Positions 7,243 through 15,240 of a stretch of DNA of 64,000 nt are shown piece by piece (the stretch's first letter is position 1; every line of letters starts with the position of its first letter). The notes below the pieces were generated by a model. It was not told the DNA's origin. It ran no database searches and saw nothing but the letters and a program-made list of their open reading frames with translations. The position numbers were made by a program, and so were the translations under genes. The stretch is from CAWDZK01 sp963807005. GTDB taxonomy: Bacteria; Actinomycetota; Actinomycetes; JACCUZ01. The stretch lies in contig CAWDZK010000004.1 in NCBI GenBank assembly GCA_963807005.1, positions 434,001 through 498,000 on the forward strand. Reading direction: 5' to 3'.

Positions 7243-8736
7243 CTAGCCGACCTGCTCGGCGGCGGCGGTCCGGGACGCAGCGGCCGCCTCCGACGCCGCG
7301 TCGTGGTCGACTGCCGGGCCGTGCTCCCGCCACCAGGCCTGGCCCTCCGCGGGCAGCGTGTGGATCGGGTCGTAGTACTCGTAGCGACGGTTGAGCGCCT
7401 CGGGGTCGGTGGCCTCGATGCCGGTGCGGTAGTTCTTCGTCCAGTAGGAGATGCCGCGGGTGTCGTCGTACTCCTCGATCTGGTGCACCCAGCGCTTGCC
7501 GACGTACGGCACGTCACAGATGATCCGCGGGGTGGCGAACCCGGGGAGGTAGCCCATGATCCCGTGCTGCAGCTTCTGGGCCTCCTTGACCGACACCCGC
7601 CAGTGCTCGGAGAACGGGATCATGTCGCACATGTAGAAGTAGTACGGCATGATCCCCGCGCCATCGAGAAGGGCGAAGGACAGGTCCAGCAGGTCGGTCG
7701 TCGTGGCGTTGACGCCCTGCATGAGCACGCCCTGGTTGCGCACGTCGCGCACGCCCGCCTCGAGCATCGCCTTGGTCGCCTCCGCCACCAGCGGCGTCAC
7801 CGACTCCGCGTTGTTGACGTGGGTGTGGATGGCCAGGTGGACGCCCCGGGCACGTGCGACCGTCGACAGCCGCTCCATGCCGGCCCGGACGTCGTCCTGC
7901 AGCCAGTGCTGCGGCAGACCCATGAGCGCCTTGGTGGCGAGCCGGATGTCGCGGATGTTCTCGATGTCGAGCAGCCGGGCCACGAAGGCCTCGAGGTTCT
8001 TGAACGGCATGTTCGCCACGTCGCCGCCGGACACCACGACGTCGCGGACGCCGGGGGAGCGCCGCAGGTAGTCGAGCATGGCGTCGTACCGGTCCACCGG
8101 CTTGAGGTCGAACTTCAGCTTGTCGATGACCGGGGTCGAGTTGCCGACCAGGTCCATCCGGGTGCAGTGCCCGCAGTACTGCGGGCAGGTCGGCAGCAGC
8201 TCGGCCAGCACCTTGGTGGGGTAGCGGTGGGTGAGGCCCTCGGCCACCCACATGTCGTGCTCGTGCAGTGAGTCGCGGGTGGCGTGCGGGTGGCTGGGCC
8301 AGTCGGTGCGCCGGTCGGAGAACACCGGCAGCATGTACCGGCGCACCGGGTCGGCGTAGAACGCCTCGGTCCAGGTCTGGCCGTCCTCCGGCCGGGCCGG
8401 GACCATGGTGTTCATCATCTGCGGGGGCACGAGCATCGACATCGTGGCGCGCTCGGCCTGGTCCCGCTCCAGGTCGGCGTAGAGCCGCTCGTCGAGCAGG
8501 TCGCCCATCAGGGCGCGCAGCTGCTTGATGTTCTTCACGCAGTGGGCGCGCTGCCACTGGACGCTGGCCCACTCCTCGGCCGTCACGTCGGCCCAGCCGG
8601 GCAGCCGGCGCCAGTCCGGCTCGACCAGCTCGCGGCGACGGTAGACGTAGGGCTGCTCGAGGTGGTGGGCGGGCGATCCTGCCGCAGCCGTCTCGGCGGC
8701 GGCGTCGGGACGGACGACGTCGGGGCTGGCGGTCAC
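7243..8736 (-). CDS. kamA: Lysine 2,3-aminomutase (KamA family, radical SAM)
   Basis: A 497-residue radical SAM enzyme with the family motif CPQYCGHC (CX3CX2C) that binds the 4Fe-4S cluster and S-adenosylmethionine. It also shows VVSGGDVANMPFKNLE and the PLP-region segments DVRNQGVLMQGVN and PYYFYMCD. It should convert L-lysine to L-beta-lysine, the first step of lysine fermentation-type catabolism. The start is taken as GTG at 8736, where homologous sequence begins; the frame stays open further upstream, through kdd on the other strand, by chance. It is divergent from kdd, and kamDE and kal lie 6-9 kb downstream, which favours lysine breakdown over beta-lysine use as an osmolyte. The Ala/Glu-rich C-terminal tail (about 20 residues) is unusual. 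Confidence 0.88.
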   Translation of the reverse strand: MTASPDVVRPDAAAETAAAGSPAHHLEQPYVYRRRELVEPDWRRLPGWADVTAEEWASVQWQRAHCVKNIKQLRALMGDLLDERLYADLERDQAERATMSMLVPPQMMNTMVPARPEDGQTWTEAFYADPVRRYMLPVFSDRRTDWPSHPHATRDSLHEHDMWVAEGLTHRYPTKVLAELLPTCPQYCGHCTRMDLVGNSTPVIDKLKFDLKPVDRYDAMLDYLRRSPGVRDVVVSGGDVANMPFKNLEAFVARLLDIENIRDIRLATKALMGLPQHWLQDDVRAGMERLSTVARARGVHLAIHTHVNNAESVTPLVAEATKAMLEAGVRDVRNQGVLMQGVNATTTDLLDLSFALLDGAGIMPYYFYMCDMIPFSEHWRVSVKEAQKLQHGIMGYLPGFATPRIICDVPYVGKRWVHQIEEYDDTRGISYWTKNYRTGIEATDPEALNRRYEYYDPIHTLPAEGQAWWREHGPAVDHDAASEAAAASRTAAAEQVG

Positions 8737-8799
8737 GGCGGGCTCCTCGGGGTGACGGGGGCGAGGCGGCACGACACCGCCCCGTGCGGCGTTCACGTC

Positions 8800-8845
8800 A
8801 GGGTACGGGAGATACTTCGGCGTATCCACTTCCACACCGTAGGAT
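8800..8845. promoter_or_regulatory. Divergent kamA-kdd promoter region with shared inverted repeat
   Basis: On the minus strand TACCCT (8805-8800) is a TANNNT -10 candidate for kamA. On the plus strand TAGGAT (8840-8845) is the candidate for kdd. Between them lies GATAC (8811-8815) - TTCGGC - GTATC (8822-8826), a dyad that would occupy the -35 area of both promoters and could coordinate them. Confidence 0.4.
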
Positions 8846-8886
8846 CTGCGCCGAACATGCCGTCTCACCGGAAGGACCTCCGAACG

Positions 8887-9927
8887 ATGACCCAGACCTC
8901 GCCCGTCGGCGTGCACCGGGTCCTGGCCCCGGTCGGCGCTCTGCCGCAGGCCGCCGACCGGCTGGATGCCCGGCCCGAGATCGGGCCGGACGAGGTCCGG
9001 CTGCGGGTGCAGCGGCTGAACCTGGACGCCGCGTCGTTCCGCCAGCTGGCGACCAAGCACGCGGGCGACGGCGCGGCGGTCCGGCGCGAGGTCCTGGAGA
9101 TCGTCGAGGCGCGGGGGAAGATGCAGAACCCGGTCACCGGCTCCGGCGGGATGCTGGTCGGTGTCGTCGAGGAGGTCGGGCCGGAGTCCCCGCTCGGGTT
9201 GGCCGTGGGGGACCGGGTGGCCACCCTGGTGTCGCTGTCCCTGACCCCGCTGCGCATCACCGACGGGCTGGCCGGCTGGGACGGCCGGTCGGAGCAGGTT
9301 CCTGCCGACGGCCACGCGATCCTCTTCGGCCGCTCGATCGCCGCCCGCATCCCTGACGACCTGCCCGGCGGCCTGGCCATGGCGGTGATGGACGTCTGCG
9401 GCGCACCGGCGCTCACCAGCCGGGTGGTGTCGGGCTACCCCGCAGGTGTCCGGGTCGCGGTCATCGGAGGGGCCGGCAAGAGCGGTTCGCTGGCGCTGGC
9501 CGCGGCCCGCCGGGCCGGGGCACGGACCGTGGGCGTGGTGCCCGTTCAGCACGAGGTCGACCTGCTCACCGAGGTCGGCCTGGCCGACACCGTCGCGCTG
9601 GCCGACGCACGGGACCCGGTGGCTCTCGCGGCGGCGGTGGAAGGGGCCTTGGGCGGCCCGGCCGACGTGACGGTGGTCTGCGTCGACGTTCCGGGCTGCG
9701 AGCACGGAGCGGTGCTGGCGACCGCCGCCGGGGGCACGGTGATCTTCTTCTCGATGGCGACGTCGTTCTCGGCGGCCGCGCTCGGCGCCGAGGGCCTGGC
9801 GGCCGACGTCACGATGCTCATCGGCAACGGGTACGTACCCGGCCACGCGGACCTGGCGACGGACCTGTTGCGGACCGAGCCCGGGGTGCGCGAGCTGTTC
9901 GAGCGCCGGCTGGCGGCGGAGGGCTGA
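8887..9927 (+). CDS. kdd: L-erythro-3,5-diaminohexanoate dehydrogenase
   Basis: A 346-residue NAD(P)-dependent dehydrogenase with a C-terminal Rossmann fold (VAVIGGAGKSGSLALAAARR at about 196-215). Family hallmarks lie upstream: NLDAASFRQL, GKMQNPVTGSGGMLVG and VMDVCGAPALTSRV. It should oxidise 3,5-diaminohexanoate to 3-keto-5-aminohexanoate in the lysine fermentation pathway. ATG at 8887 is preceded by GGAAGGA at 8870-8876. A frame open from 8284 is an antisense artefact over kamA. It is divergent from kamA with 150 bases between the starts. A long inverted repeat lies just downstream. Confidence 0.88.
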   Translation: MTQTSPVGVHRVLAPVGALPQAADRLDARPEIGPDEVRLRVQRLNLDAASFRQLATKHAGDGAAVRREVLEIVEARGKMQNPVTGSGGMLVGVVEEVGPESPLGLAVGDRVATLVSLSLTPLRITDGLAGWDGRSEQVPADGHAILFGRSIAARIPDDLPGGLAMAVMDVCGAPALTSRVVSGYPAGVRVAVIGGAGKSGSLALAAARRAGARTVGVVPVQHEVDLLTEVGLADTVALADARDPVALAAAVEGALGGPADVTVVCVDVPGCEHGAVLATAAGGTVIFFSMATSFSAAALGAEGLAADVTMLIGNGYVPGHADLATDLLRTEPGVRELFERRLAAEG

Positions 9928-9937
9928 CGGCCCGAGT

Positions 9938-9995
9938 CGAGCGGCGCGTAGTGGCTGGCTGCACACGATTGCAGGCGGACGAAACGCGCCACTCG
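9938..9995. repeat. Intergenic inverted repeat, GAGTGG-type family copy 1 (imperfect)
   Basis: CGAGCGGCGCGT (9938-9949) pairs with ACGCGCCACTCG (9984-9995) at 11 of 12 positions. The left arm and the next nine bases match the left arm of the element at 26340 with one mismatch. It sits between kdd and the amidohydrolase. It appears to be a decayed member of the same repeat family. Confidence 0.6.
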
Positions 9996-10079
9996 CCGAG
10001 GGGGTGGGAGCTCCGTGACCGCTCGGGCCGGCTCGGTCCCGCTCAGTGCGGCCCAGGACGCCCCTGCCAGACTGCCGCG

Positions 10080-11648
10080 ATGACCTCGACGCTCTACCGC
10101 GGCGGCCACGTCCGCACCCCGGACCACCCCGCTGCCACCGCTCTGCTCGCCCGTGGCGGCGCTCTGGTCTGGGTCGGTGGCGACGAGGACGCCCCCACCG
10201 ACGCCGACGAGACCGTCGACCTCGACGGGGCGCTGGTCACGCCCGCGTTCGTCGACGCGCACGTCCACGCCACCTCGACCGGGTTGGCCCTCACCGGCCT
10301 GGACCTCACCGCGGCGACCAGCCTCGCCGACTGCCTGCGGCGGGTCGAGGACGCCGGGCGGTCGTCCCGCGGCGGCATCATCCTGGGCCACGGGTGGGAC
10401 GAGACGACCTGGCCGGAGCACCGCGCCCCGACCCGGCAGGAGCTGGACCGGGCGTCGTACGGCGGCGTGGTCTACCTGTCCCGGGTCGACGTGCACTCCG
10501 CGGTGGTGTCCTCGGCGCTGCTCGCGGCAGCCCCGGAGGCGCGCGCTGCCGAGGGGTACGACGACAGCGGCCACCTGACCCGGACGGCCCACCACGTCGT
10601 CCGCACGGTGTCCCGCGAGTCGATCACCCCGGCGCGGCGCCGGGTGCTGCAGCAGGCCACCCGTCGCGAGGCCGCCGGGCTGGGGATCGCGCTGCTGCAC
10701 GAGCTGTCCGGCCCGGACATCGCCGGGGCCGACGACCTGGCCGCCCTCCTCGCCCTCGCCGGGGAGGAGACCGGCCCGGAGGTGGTCGGCTACTGGGGTG
10801 AGCTCGACGGCGGGGGCGGCACCGGCGGCACCGGCGGCAGCAACGGGATCGCCCGGGCCCGCGAGCTCGGGGCGCAGGGGGCCGCCGGCGACCTGTTCGC
10901 CGACGGCTCGATCGGGTCGCACACCGCCTGCCTGACCGCGGCCTACGCCGACGCCCCGCACAGCGGCCACGGGTACCTGGACGCGCACGCGGTACGCGAC
11001 CACGTCGTGGCCTGCACCGAGGCCGGCCTGCAGGCCGGCTTCCACGCGATCGGCGACGGCGCTCTGGCCGCCGTCGTCGCCGGGATGGCCGAGGCCGCCG
11101 AGCGGGTCGGCCCGGACAGGTTCCGGGCTGCGCGGCACCGGGTCGAGCATGCGGAGATGCTGTCGCTGGACCAGCTGCCGGTGCTGGCCCGGCTGGGGGT
11201 GGTGGCCTCGGTCCAGCCGGCGTTCGACCGGCTCTGGGGCGGCGAGAACGGCATGTACGCCGAGCGGCTGGGGCTGCCGCGGGCGCTCGGGCTGAACCCC
11301 TACGCCGCCATGGCCGCGGCCGGCATCGTGCTGGCCCTGGGTTCGGACTCCCCGGTCACCCCGCTCGACCCGTGGGGGACCGTCCGGGCCGCGGTCCGGC
11401 ACCGGACCCCCGGGTCCGGCCTCGACCCGGCCGCGGCGTTCGACGCGCACACCCGGGGCGGCTGGTGGGCGGCCCGCCGGGACGCCGACGGCGTGGTCAC
11501 CGCCGGAGCGCCGGCGACCTTCGCCGTCTGGGCGGTCGACGGGCTGGACCCGTCCACCGGCCTGCCGTCGATGGACGGTGACGACCCGGCACCGTCCTGC
11601 CTGCGCACCGTCGTCCGCGGCACCACGGTGCACGACGTGCTGGCCTGA
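10080..11648 (+). CDS. Amidohydrolase of the YtcJ-like metal-dependent hydrolase family
   Basis: A 522-residue member of the amidohydrolase superfamily. It has the N-terminal composite beta domain, then the first metal motif FVDAHVHATSTG, LFADGSIGSHTA in the middle, HAIGDGALAAV, RVEHAEML with the His ligand, and the late Asp in ALGSDSPVTPLDPW. These supply the usual TIM-barrel metal ligands. YtcJ relatives hydrolyse N-substituted or cyclic amides; the substrate here is unknown. A Gly-rich insertion (GGGGTGGTGGSNG, about residue 243) is odd. ATG at 10080 has no clear ribosome-binding site. The gene separates kdd from the other lysine genes and has no obvious pathway role. Confidence 0.85.
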   Translation: MTSTLYRGGHVRTPDHPAATALLARGGALVWVGGDEDAPTDADETVDLDGALVTPAFVDAHVHATSTGLALTGLDLTAATSLADCLRRVEDAGRSSRGGIILGHGWDETTWPEHRAPTRQELDRASYGGVVYLSRVDVHSAVVSSALLAAAPEARAAEGYDDSGHLTRTAHHVVRTVSRESITPARRRVLQQATRREAAGLGIALLHELSGPDIAGADDLAALLALAGEETGPEVVGYWGELDGGGGTGGTGGSNGIARARELGAQGAAGDLFADGSIGSHTACLTAAYADAPHSGHGYLDAHAVRDHVVACTEAGLQAGFHAIGDGALAAVVAGMAEAAERVGPDRFRAARHRVEHAEMLSLDQLPVLARLGVVASVQPAFDRLWGGENGMYAERLGLPRALGLNPYAAMAAAGIVLALGSDSPVTPLDPWGTVRAAVRHRTPGSGLDPAAAFDAHTRGGWWAARRDADGVVTAGAPATFAVWAVDGLDPSTGLPSMDGDDPAPSCLRTVVRGTTVHDVLA

Positions 11649-11665
11649 CGGCCGGCGAACGCGGT

Positions 11666-11681
11666 CCGGTCCCGGGACCGG
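11666..11681. terminator. 16-bp perfect palindrome between convergent genes
   Basis: CCGGTCCCGGGACCGG is fully self-complementary and lies between the amidohydrolase stop and the plsC stop. Its position suggests a bidirectional termination or pausing structure, but there is no T-tract. Confidence 0.4.
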
Positions 11682-11691
11682 CAGCCACCGC

Positions 11692-12357
11692 TCAGGACGG
11701 CGCGCGCTCGTTGTAGCCCGGAGCCCGCTCCTGGCCGCAGAGCGCCGCGATCCGGTCCATCACCAGGTCGGTGATCTCGCGGCGGGCGCGGCCGGGGGGC
11801 AGCCCGGCGTAGTCGGCGGGGTCGACCGGCGGGCCGAACCGGATCCGGACCCCGCGGACCGGCCGCGGCAGGTTGGCACCGATGGGCTGCATCCGGTCGG
11901 TGCCGGCGAGGCCGACGGGGACCACCGGGGCGCCTGAGGCCAGCGCCAGCCACCCCACGCCGGTCCGGCCGCGGTAGAGCCGGCCGTCGCGGGACCGGGT
12001 GCCCTCGGGGTAGATCCCGAACGCGTGGCCACGGGCCAGCACCCCGCGGGCGAGGTCCAGCGAGGCCTGGGCGTCGTGCTGCTGCTCCCGCTGCACCGGC
12101 ACGGCCTCGAACGCCGCGAAGAACAGCCGCCGCGGCCACGCGGAGGGGGAGCGGCCCTCCCAGTACTCCGCCTTGGCCAGGAACACGACCTTCCGCGGTA
12201 CGGCGAGGGGGATCACGATGCTGTCGATGAACGACAGGTGGTTGCTCGCGACGATGAGCGGGCCGTCCGCGGGGATGTGCTCGCGGCCCTCGATCGTCGG
12301 GTGCCACCCCACGTGGAACAGCGCGAGGCAGACCAGCCGGGACAGCCGGTAGAGCAT
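11692..12357 (-). CDS. plsC: 1-acyl-sn-glycerol-3-phosphate acyltransferase family protein
   Basis: A 221-residue membrane-associated acyltransferase. Motif I NHLSFID (the catalytic HX4D) is near residue 39, motif II lies around FLAKAEYW, and motif III YPEGTRSRDGRLY is near residue 120. A fourth block, PVVPVGLAGTDRM, follows. The family transfers an acyl chain to lysophosphatidate or a related acceptor in phospholipid synthesis. The N-terminal LVCLALFHVGW segment would contact the membrane. Several paralogues are usual in actinobacteria, so the exact acceptor is uncertain. It is convergent with the amidohydrolase and follows the FG-GAP protein gene on the same strand after about 140 bases that hold nothing recognisable. 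Confidence 0.85.
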   Translation of the reverse strand: MLYRLSRLVCLALFHVGWHPTIEGREHIPADGPLIVASNHLSFIDSIVIPLAVPRKVVFLAKAEYWEGRSPSAWPRRLFFAAFEAVPVQREQQHDAQASLDLARGVLARGHAFGIYPEGTRSRDGRLYRGRTGVGWLALASGAPVVPVGLAGTDRMQPIGANLPRPVRGVRIRFGPPVDPADYAGLPPGRARREITDLVMDRIAALCGQERAPGYNERAPS

Positions 12358-12495
12358 GGGCAGGGCTCCCCGCGGATCATCGGTCGGTGGGTGCCGGCCG
12401 GGGGTCGGCCGACCCGAGGACGGTACCGTCGCGCCCCCGCCCGGCTGCGGGCGCGTCCGCAGGACGGCCGCGCCCGCCGCAGCCGGCGGCCGGGT

Positions 12496-14976
12496 CTACG
12501 GGCTGGGACGCTCGTCGTCCGGGCTGGTGCCCTTCGGCACCGACTTCCACCCGGTCTGACCCGGGGAGAGCACCGGCAGCGGCGCGAACGTCGCACCGTC
12601 CAGGCCCGGCAGCCCGAACTGCTGGTCCCAGGCGTTGCGGCTCACGTACAGCGCCAGCCAGCCGGCGGCCAGCTGGGACGCGGCGTACTCCTCCCGCCCG
12701 TTGTAGCTGTCCTGCTGGTTGGCGGTGGGTGGGTCGAAGCTGTACGTGCGGCCGTCGCCGGAGCCGTCGGAGGCCACCAGGGCCTTCTGCCCGGACACGT
12801 GCTGGGCCAGCGCCTCACCCGCCGGCCAGCCCGCGGCGGAGTCCAGCCCGTAGGCCAGGGCGTGGGCGTCGAAGCTCACGAAGTGGGCCCGGCGGGAGGA
12901 GCCCCAGATCGTCGGCTGCGGGAAGTAGATGTCGTTGCTGCCCGGCCGGTAGATCGTCCCGCCCGGGTCGGCGTACGGCGCCCCGTTGGCCGGTGAGGCC
13001 GAGCCCGGGGTGAACTGCACCCGGGTGAAGGCGCCGTAGAGCAGGGCCGCGTTGTGCAGCGCGGCGACCGGCACCTTGCGGCCGGCCAGGCCGGCGAAGT
13101 CCGCCGCCCACCAGTTCTGCTGGATGTTGGTCATGTAGTCCGGCTGGATGACCTGGTGGTTCTCCACCGTGCCGTCGTCGTAGGCGTTGGCCCCGTCGAG
13201 CCGGTCGGCCAGCGAGTAGCCGTTGACCACCGCGCCGGAGCTCATGTCGGACAGCGTCGCGTAGGCCGCCACCTCGAGGTCGACGGCCTTGCGCCGCCAG
13301 TTCGCCGCCTGCGGGTGCCGCGGCATCATGTTCACCGCGAGCTCCAGGAGGGCGGCGTTCCAGGAGTCCTCCTCGGCGTGGGTGTTGCCCTTGGAGACGA
13401 TCGTCCCGGCGGCGTCGGCCCAGTACTCGACCGGCACGGTGAGCAGCCGGTCGGCCTCGTAGACGACCATCTGGGCGACGTACTCGCGCACCTGCGGCGT
13501 GAGCCGGTCCCAGAGCAGCCAGCCCGCCTGCCCGGCCAGCGTGGCCCAGTGCGCGGTCTGCCAGCCGGCCCCCCAGCCGCCGGGGGTGACGGCGACGTGG
13601 TCGCAGGCGATGGAGCGGACCAGCCAGTCGGCGTACATGATCGCCTCGTCGCGGGTGCGGCCCACGGACGCGTCGTTGTGGGCGCTGGTGCGGGCCGCCA
13701 CCGCCGTCGTCAGCGCGGCCATCGCCGGCCGGCGCACGGCGTACTCCTGCTGCGCGGGGATGAAGCGGGCCAGCACGTCGGTGTAGCGCTGGCCGCGCCG
13801 GGAGTACCAGCGCTCGAGGTACTGCGCGCCGAGCAGGTAGCGCTCGGCGTCCAGCAGGGAGGTGCGCAGCTGGAAGACCGGGTTGCCGGCCAGGGCGGGG
13901 TCGGCCGGGTCGTACGGCAGCGCCTGGTCGAGCAGGGCGCTGGGCCGGACGTACTTCGCCACCTGGTCGCGGGTGGCCACGCCCGACGACGCGGTCGCGC
14001 AGGCTGCGCCGTTCGGGCCGGCGGGCGTCGGCCAGGGCGCCGGCACCGCTCCTGCCTCCGAGGGCACGGTGATCTCCCGCCGGGTCACGGTGCTCCGGGC
14101 CTCGTTCCGGCGCTGCTTGCGGGTCATCCGGCCCCGGGGGGTCTTGGAGAGCCGGTCGCGCAGGAACCAGCTGGCGCCGCGCACGGCGCCCACCGTGTCG
14201 GACCCGTCGCCGTCCCAGTCGCCGGTGACCGCGGTGTCGCCCGCGCGGCCGAACCGGAAGCTGTAGGTCGGCTTCCCGGCCTTCGGCGCGGTGCGCAGGT
14301 AGAACGCGTTCCCGCGCCGGACCCCGATACCGTCGCGGCCGTTGCCCGACCAGTCACCCGTCACCGGCACGTCGGTGGCCCGGCCGAACCGGAAGGTCCG
14401 CCAGGTGGGGCCGGCCGAGGCGGCCGAGCGCAGCAGCCAGACGTTGCCCCGGACCACGCCGACGTCGGTGCGGCCGTCCTTGTTGAAGTCCCCGACGACC
14501 GGGCGGTCGCCGGGTGCCCCGTAGTCGAACTCCCGGCTGGGTGCGGGCTCGGAGCCGATCATGGAGTCGTAGATCACCCAGTGGCCGGCCGTGTAGACGG
14601 CCGGGGTGAAGGCGCCGTCCCGGTCCCAGTCGCCCCAGAGCAGCTGGGAGCCCGCGGGCGTGGGCACGTTGAACCGCTGGTCGCTGCGGCCGCTCCACGG
14701 CCGGACCCGGGCCTCTGCGTGGCTGGGGCCGGCGAAGCCGGGCACCGTCCGCAGGGCGAACAGCGGGGTGGTGGTGCTGCCCGGCTGCAGCGCCGGGGGC
14801 ATCTGCGCCGCCCCGGGTGTCGTGGTCACCGCGGCCGCCGGCCCACCGCCGAGCGACCCCGCGGCCAGCGCCGCCGACAGCAGGGTCACTGCCGCCGTGG
14901 TGGCTCGCCGGGTACGGCGCGCGCCGCCACGCTCCCCGCCGTCGTCTGGGCCGTGCTCTGCGTCGTGCTGCTGCAT
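12496..14976 (-). CDS. Large secreted protein with FG-GAP/VCBS-type repeats and an unassigned C-terminal domain
   Basis: About 826 residues. A basic N-region (RRTRR) and hydrophobic core (TTAAVTLLSAALAAGSLGG) form a signal peptide ending near PAAA. Roughly residues 100-280 hold four beta-propeller-type repeats with calcium-binding Asp loops: GDWDRDGAFTPAV, GDFNKDGRTDVGV, GDWSGNGRDGIGV and GDWDGDGSDTVGA. The remaining 500 residues are helical and rich in Trp, Tyr and Asn (for example WNAALLELAVNMMPRHPQAAN; TVENHQVIQPDYM), which recalls the alpha/alpha-toroid of polysaccharide lyases and glycosidases. That is an inference from texture only. ATG at 14976 gives the most natural signal peptide; ATG codons at 15009 and 15024 are also possible. 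Confidence 0.7.
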   Translation of the reverse strand: MQQHDAEHGPDDGGERGGARRTRRATTAAVTLLSAALAAGSLGGGPAAAVTTTPGAAQMPPALQPGSTTTPLFALRTVPGFAGPSHAEARVRPWSGRSDQRFNVPTPAGSQLLWGDWDRDGAFTPAVYTAGHWVIYDSMIGSEPAPSREFDYGAPGDRPVVGDFNKDGRTDVGVVRGNVWLLRSAASAGPTWRTFRFGRATDVPVTGDWSGNGRDGIGVRRGNAFYLRTAPKAGKPTYSFRFGRAGDTAVTGDWDGDGSDTVGAVRGASWFLRDRLSKTPRGRMTRKQRRNEARSTVTRREITVPSEAGAVPAPWPTPAGPNGAACATASSGVATRDQVAKYVRPSALLDQALPYDPADPALAGNPVFQLRTSLLDAERYLLGAQYLERWYSRRGQRYTDVLARFIPAQQEYAVRRPAMAALTTAVAARTSAHNDASVGRTRDEAIMYADWLVRSIACDHVAVTPGGWGAGWQTAHWATLAGQAGWLLWDRLTPQVREYVAQMVVYEADRLLTVPVEYWADAAGTIVSKGNTHAEEDSWNAALLELAVNMMPRHPQAANWRRKAVDLEVAAYATLSDMSSGAVVNGYSLADRLDGANAYDDGTVENHQVIQPDYMTNIQQNWWAADFAGLAGRKVPVAALHNAALLYGAFTRVQFTPGSASPANGAPYADPGGTIYRPGSNDIYFPQPTIWGSSRRAHFVSFDAHALAYGLDSAAGWPAGEALAQHVSGQKALVASDGSGDGRTYSFDPPTANQQDSYNGREEYAASQLAAGWLALYVSRNAWDQQFGLPGLDGATFAPLPVLSPGQTGWKSVPKGTSPDDERPSP

Positions 14977-15171
14977 GCGTCGCTTTCTCGCCGTCTGATC
15001 CGGTGCCATTGCCCCGATGTGCACCGGTATCGGCTCACATCGCGCCTACCCTGCCATGGCTGCCGTGGGCCGGGTGGCCGTTCGGGGCAAGCATGACCTA
15101 GACATGACCCCCGGCCGGGTCCGACACGGCGGGAGTCCGGCGATCGACGGTGGTACGGCACAATGACGCAG

Positions 15172-15207
15172 GATCTCCGGTCTCGACGGCTCGGGACGGG
15201 AGATCCT
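15172..15207 (+). promoter_or_regulatory. Hairpin in the kamD leader
   Basis: GGATCTCC (15172-15179) pairs exactly with GGAGATCC (15200-15207) over a 20-base loop, about 33 bases before the kamD start. TACGGCACAATG just upstream (15155-15166) is a possible -10 region. I do not see the conserved boxes of a cobalamin or lysine riboswitch, so it is only a candidate leader structure. Confidence 0.35.
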
Positions 15208-15240
15208 TCGCCCATTCCCGGTTCCGAAAGGCAGACGTCC

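Noticed and set aside
8284..8886. N-terminal extension of kdd and long antisense frames over kamA
   Set aside because: High G+C keeps these frames open; no residue pattern of a protein family appears before the ATG at 8887.
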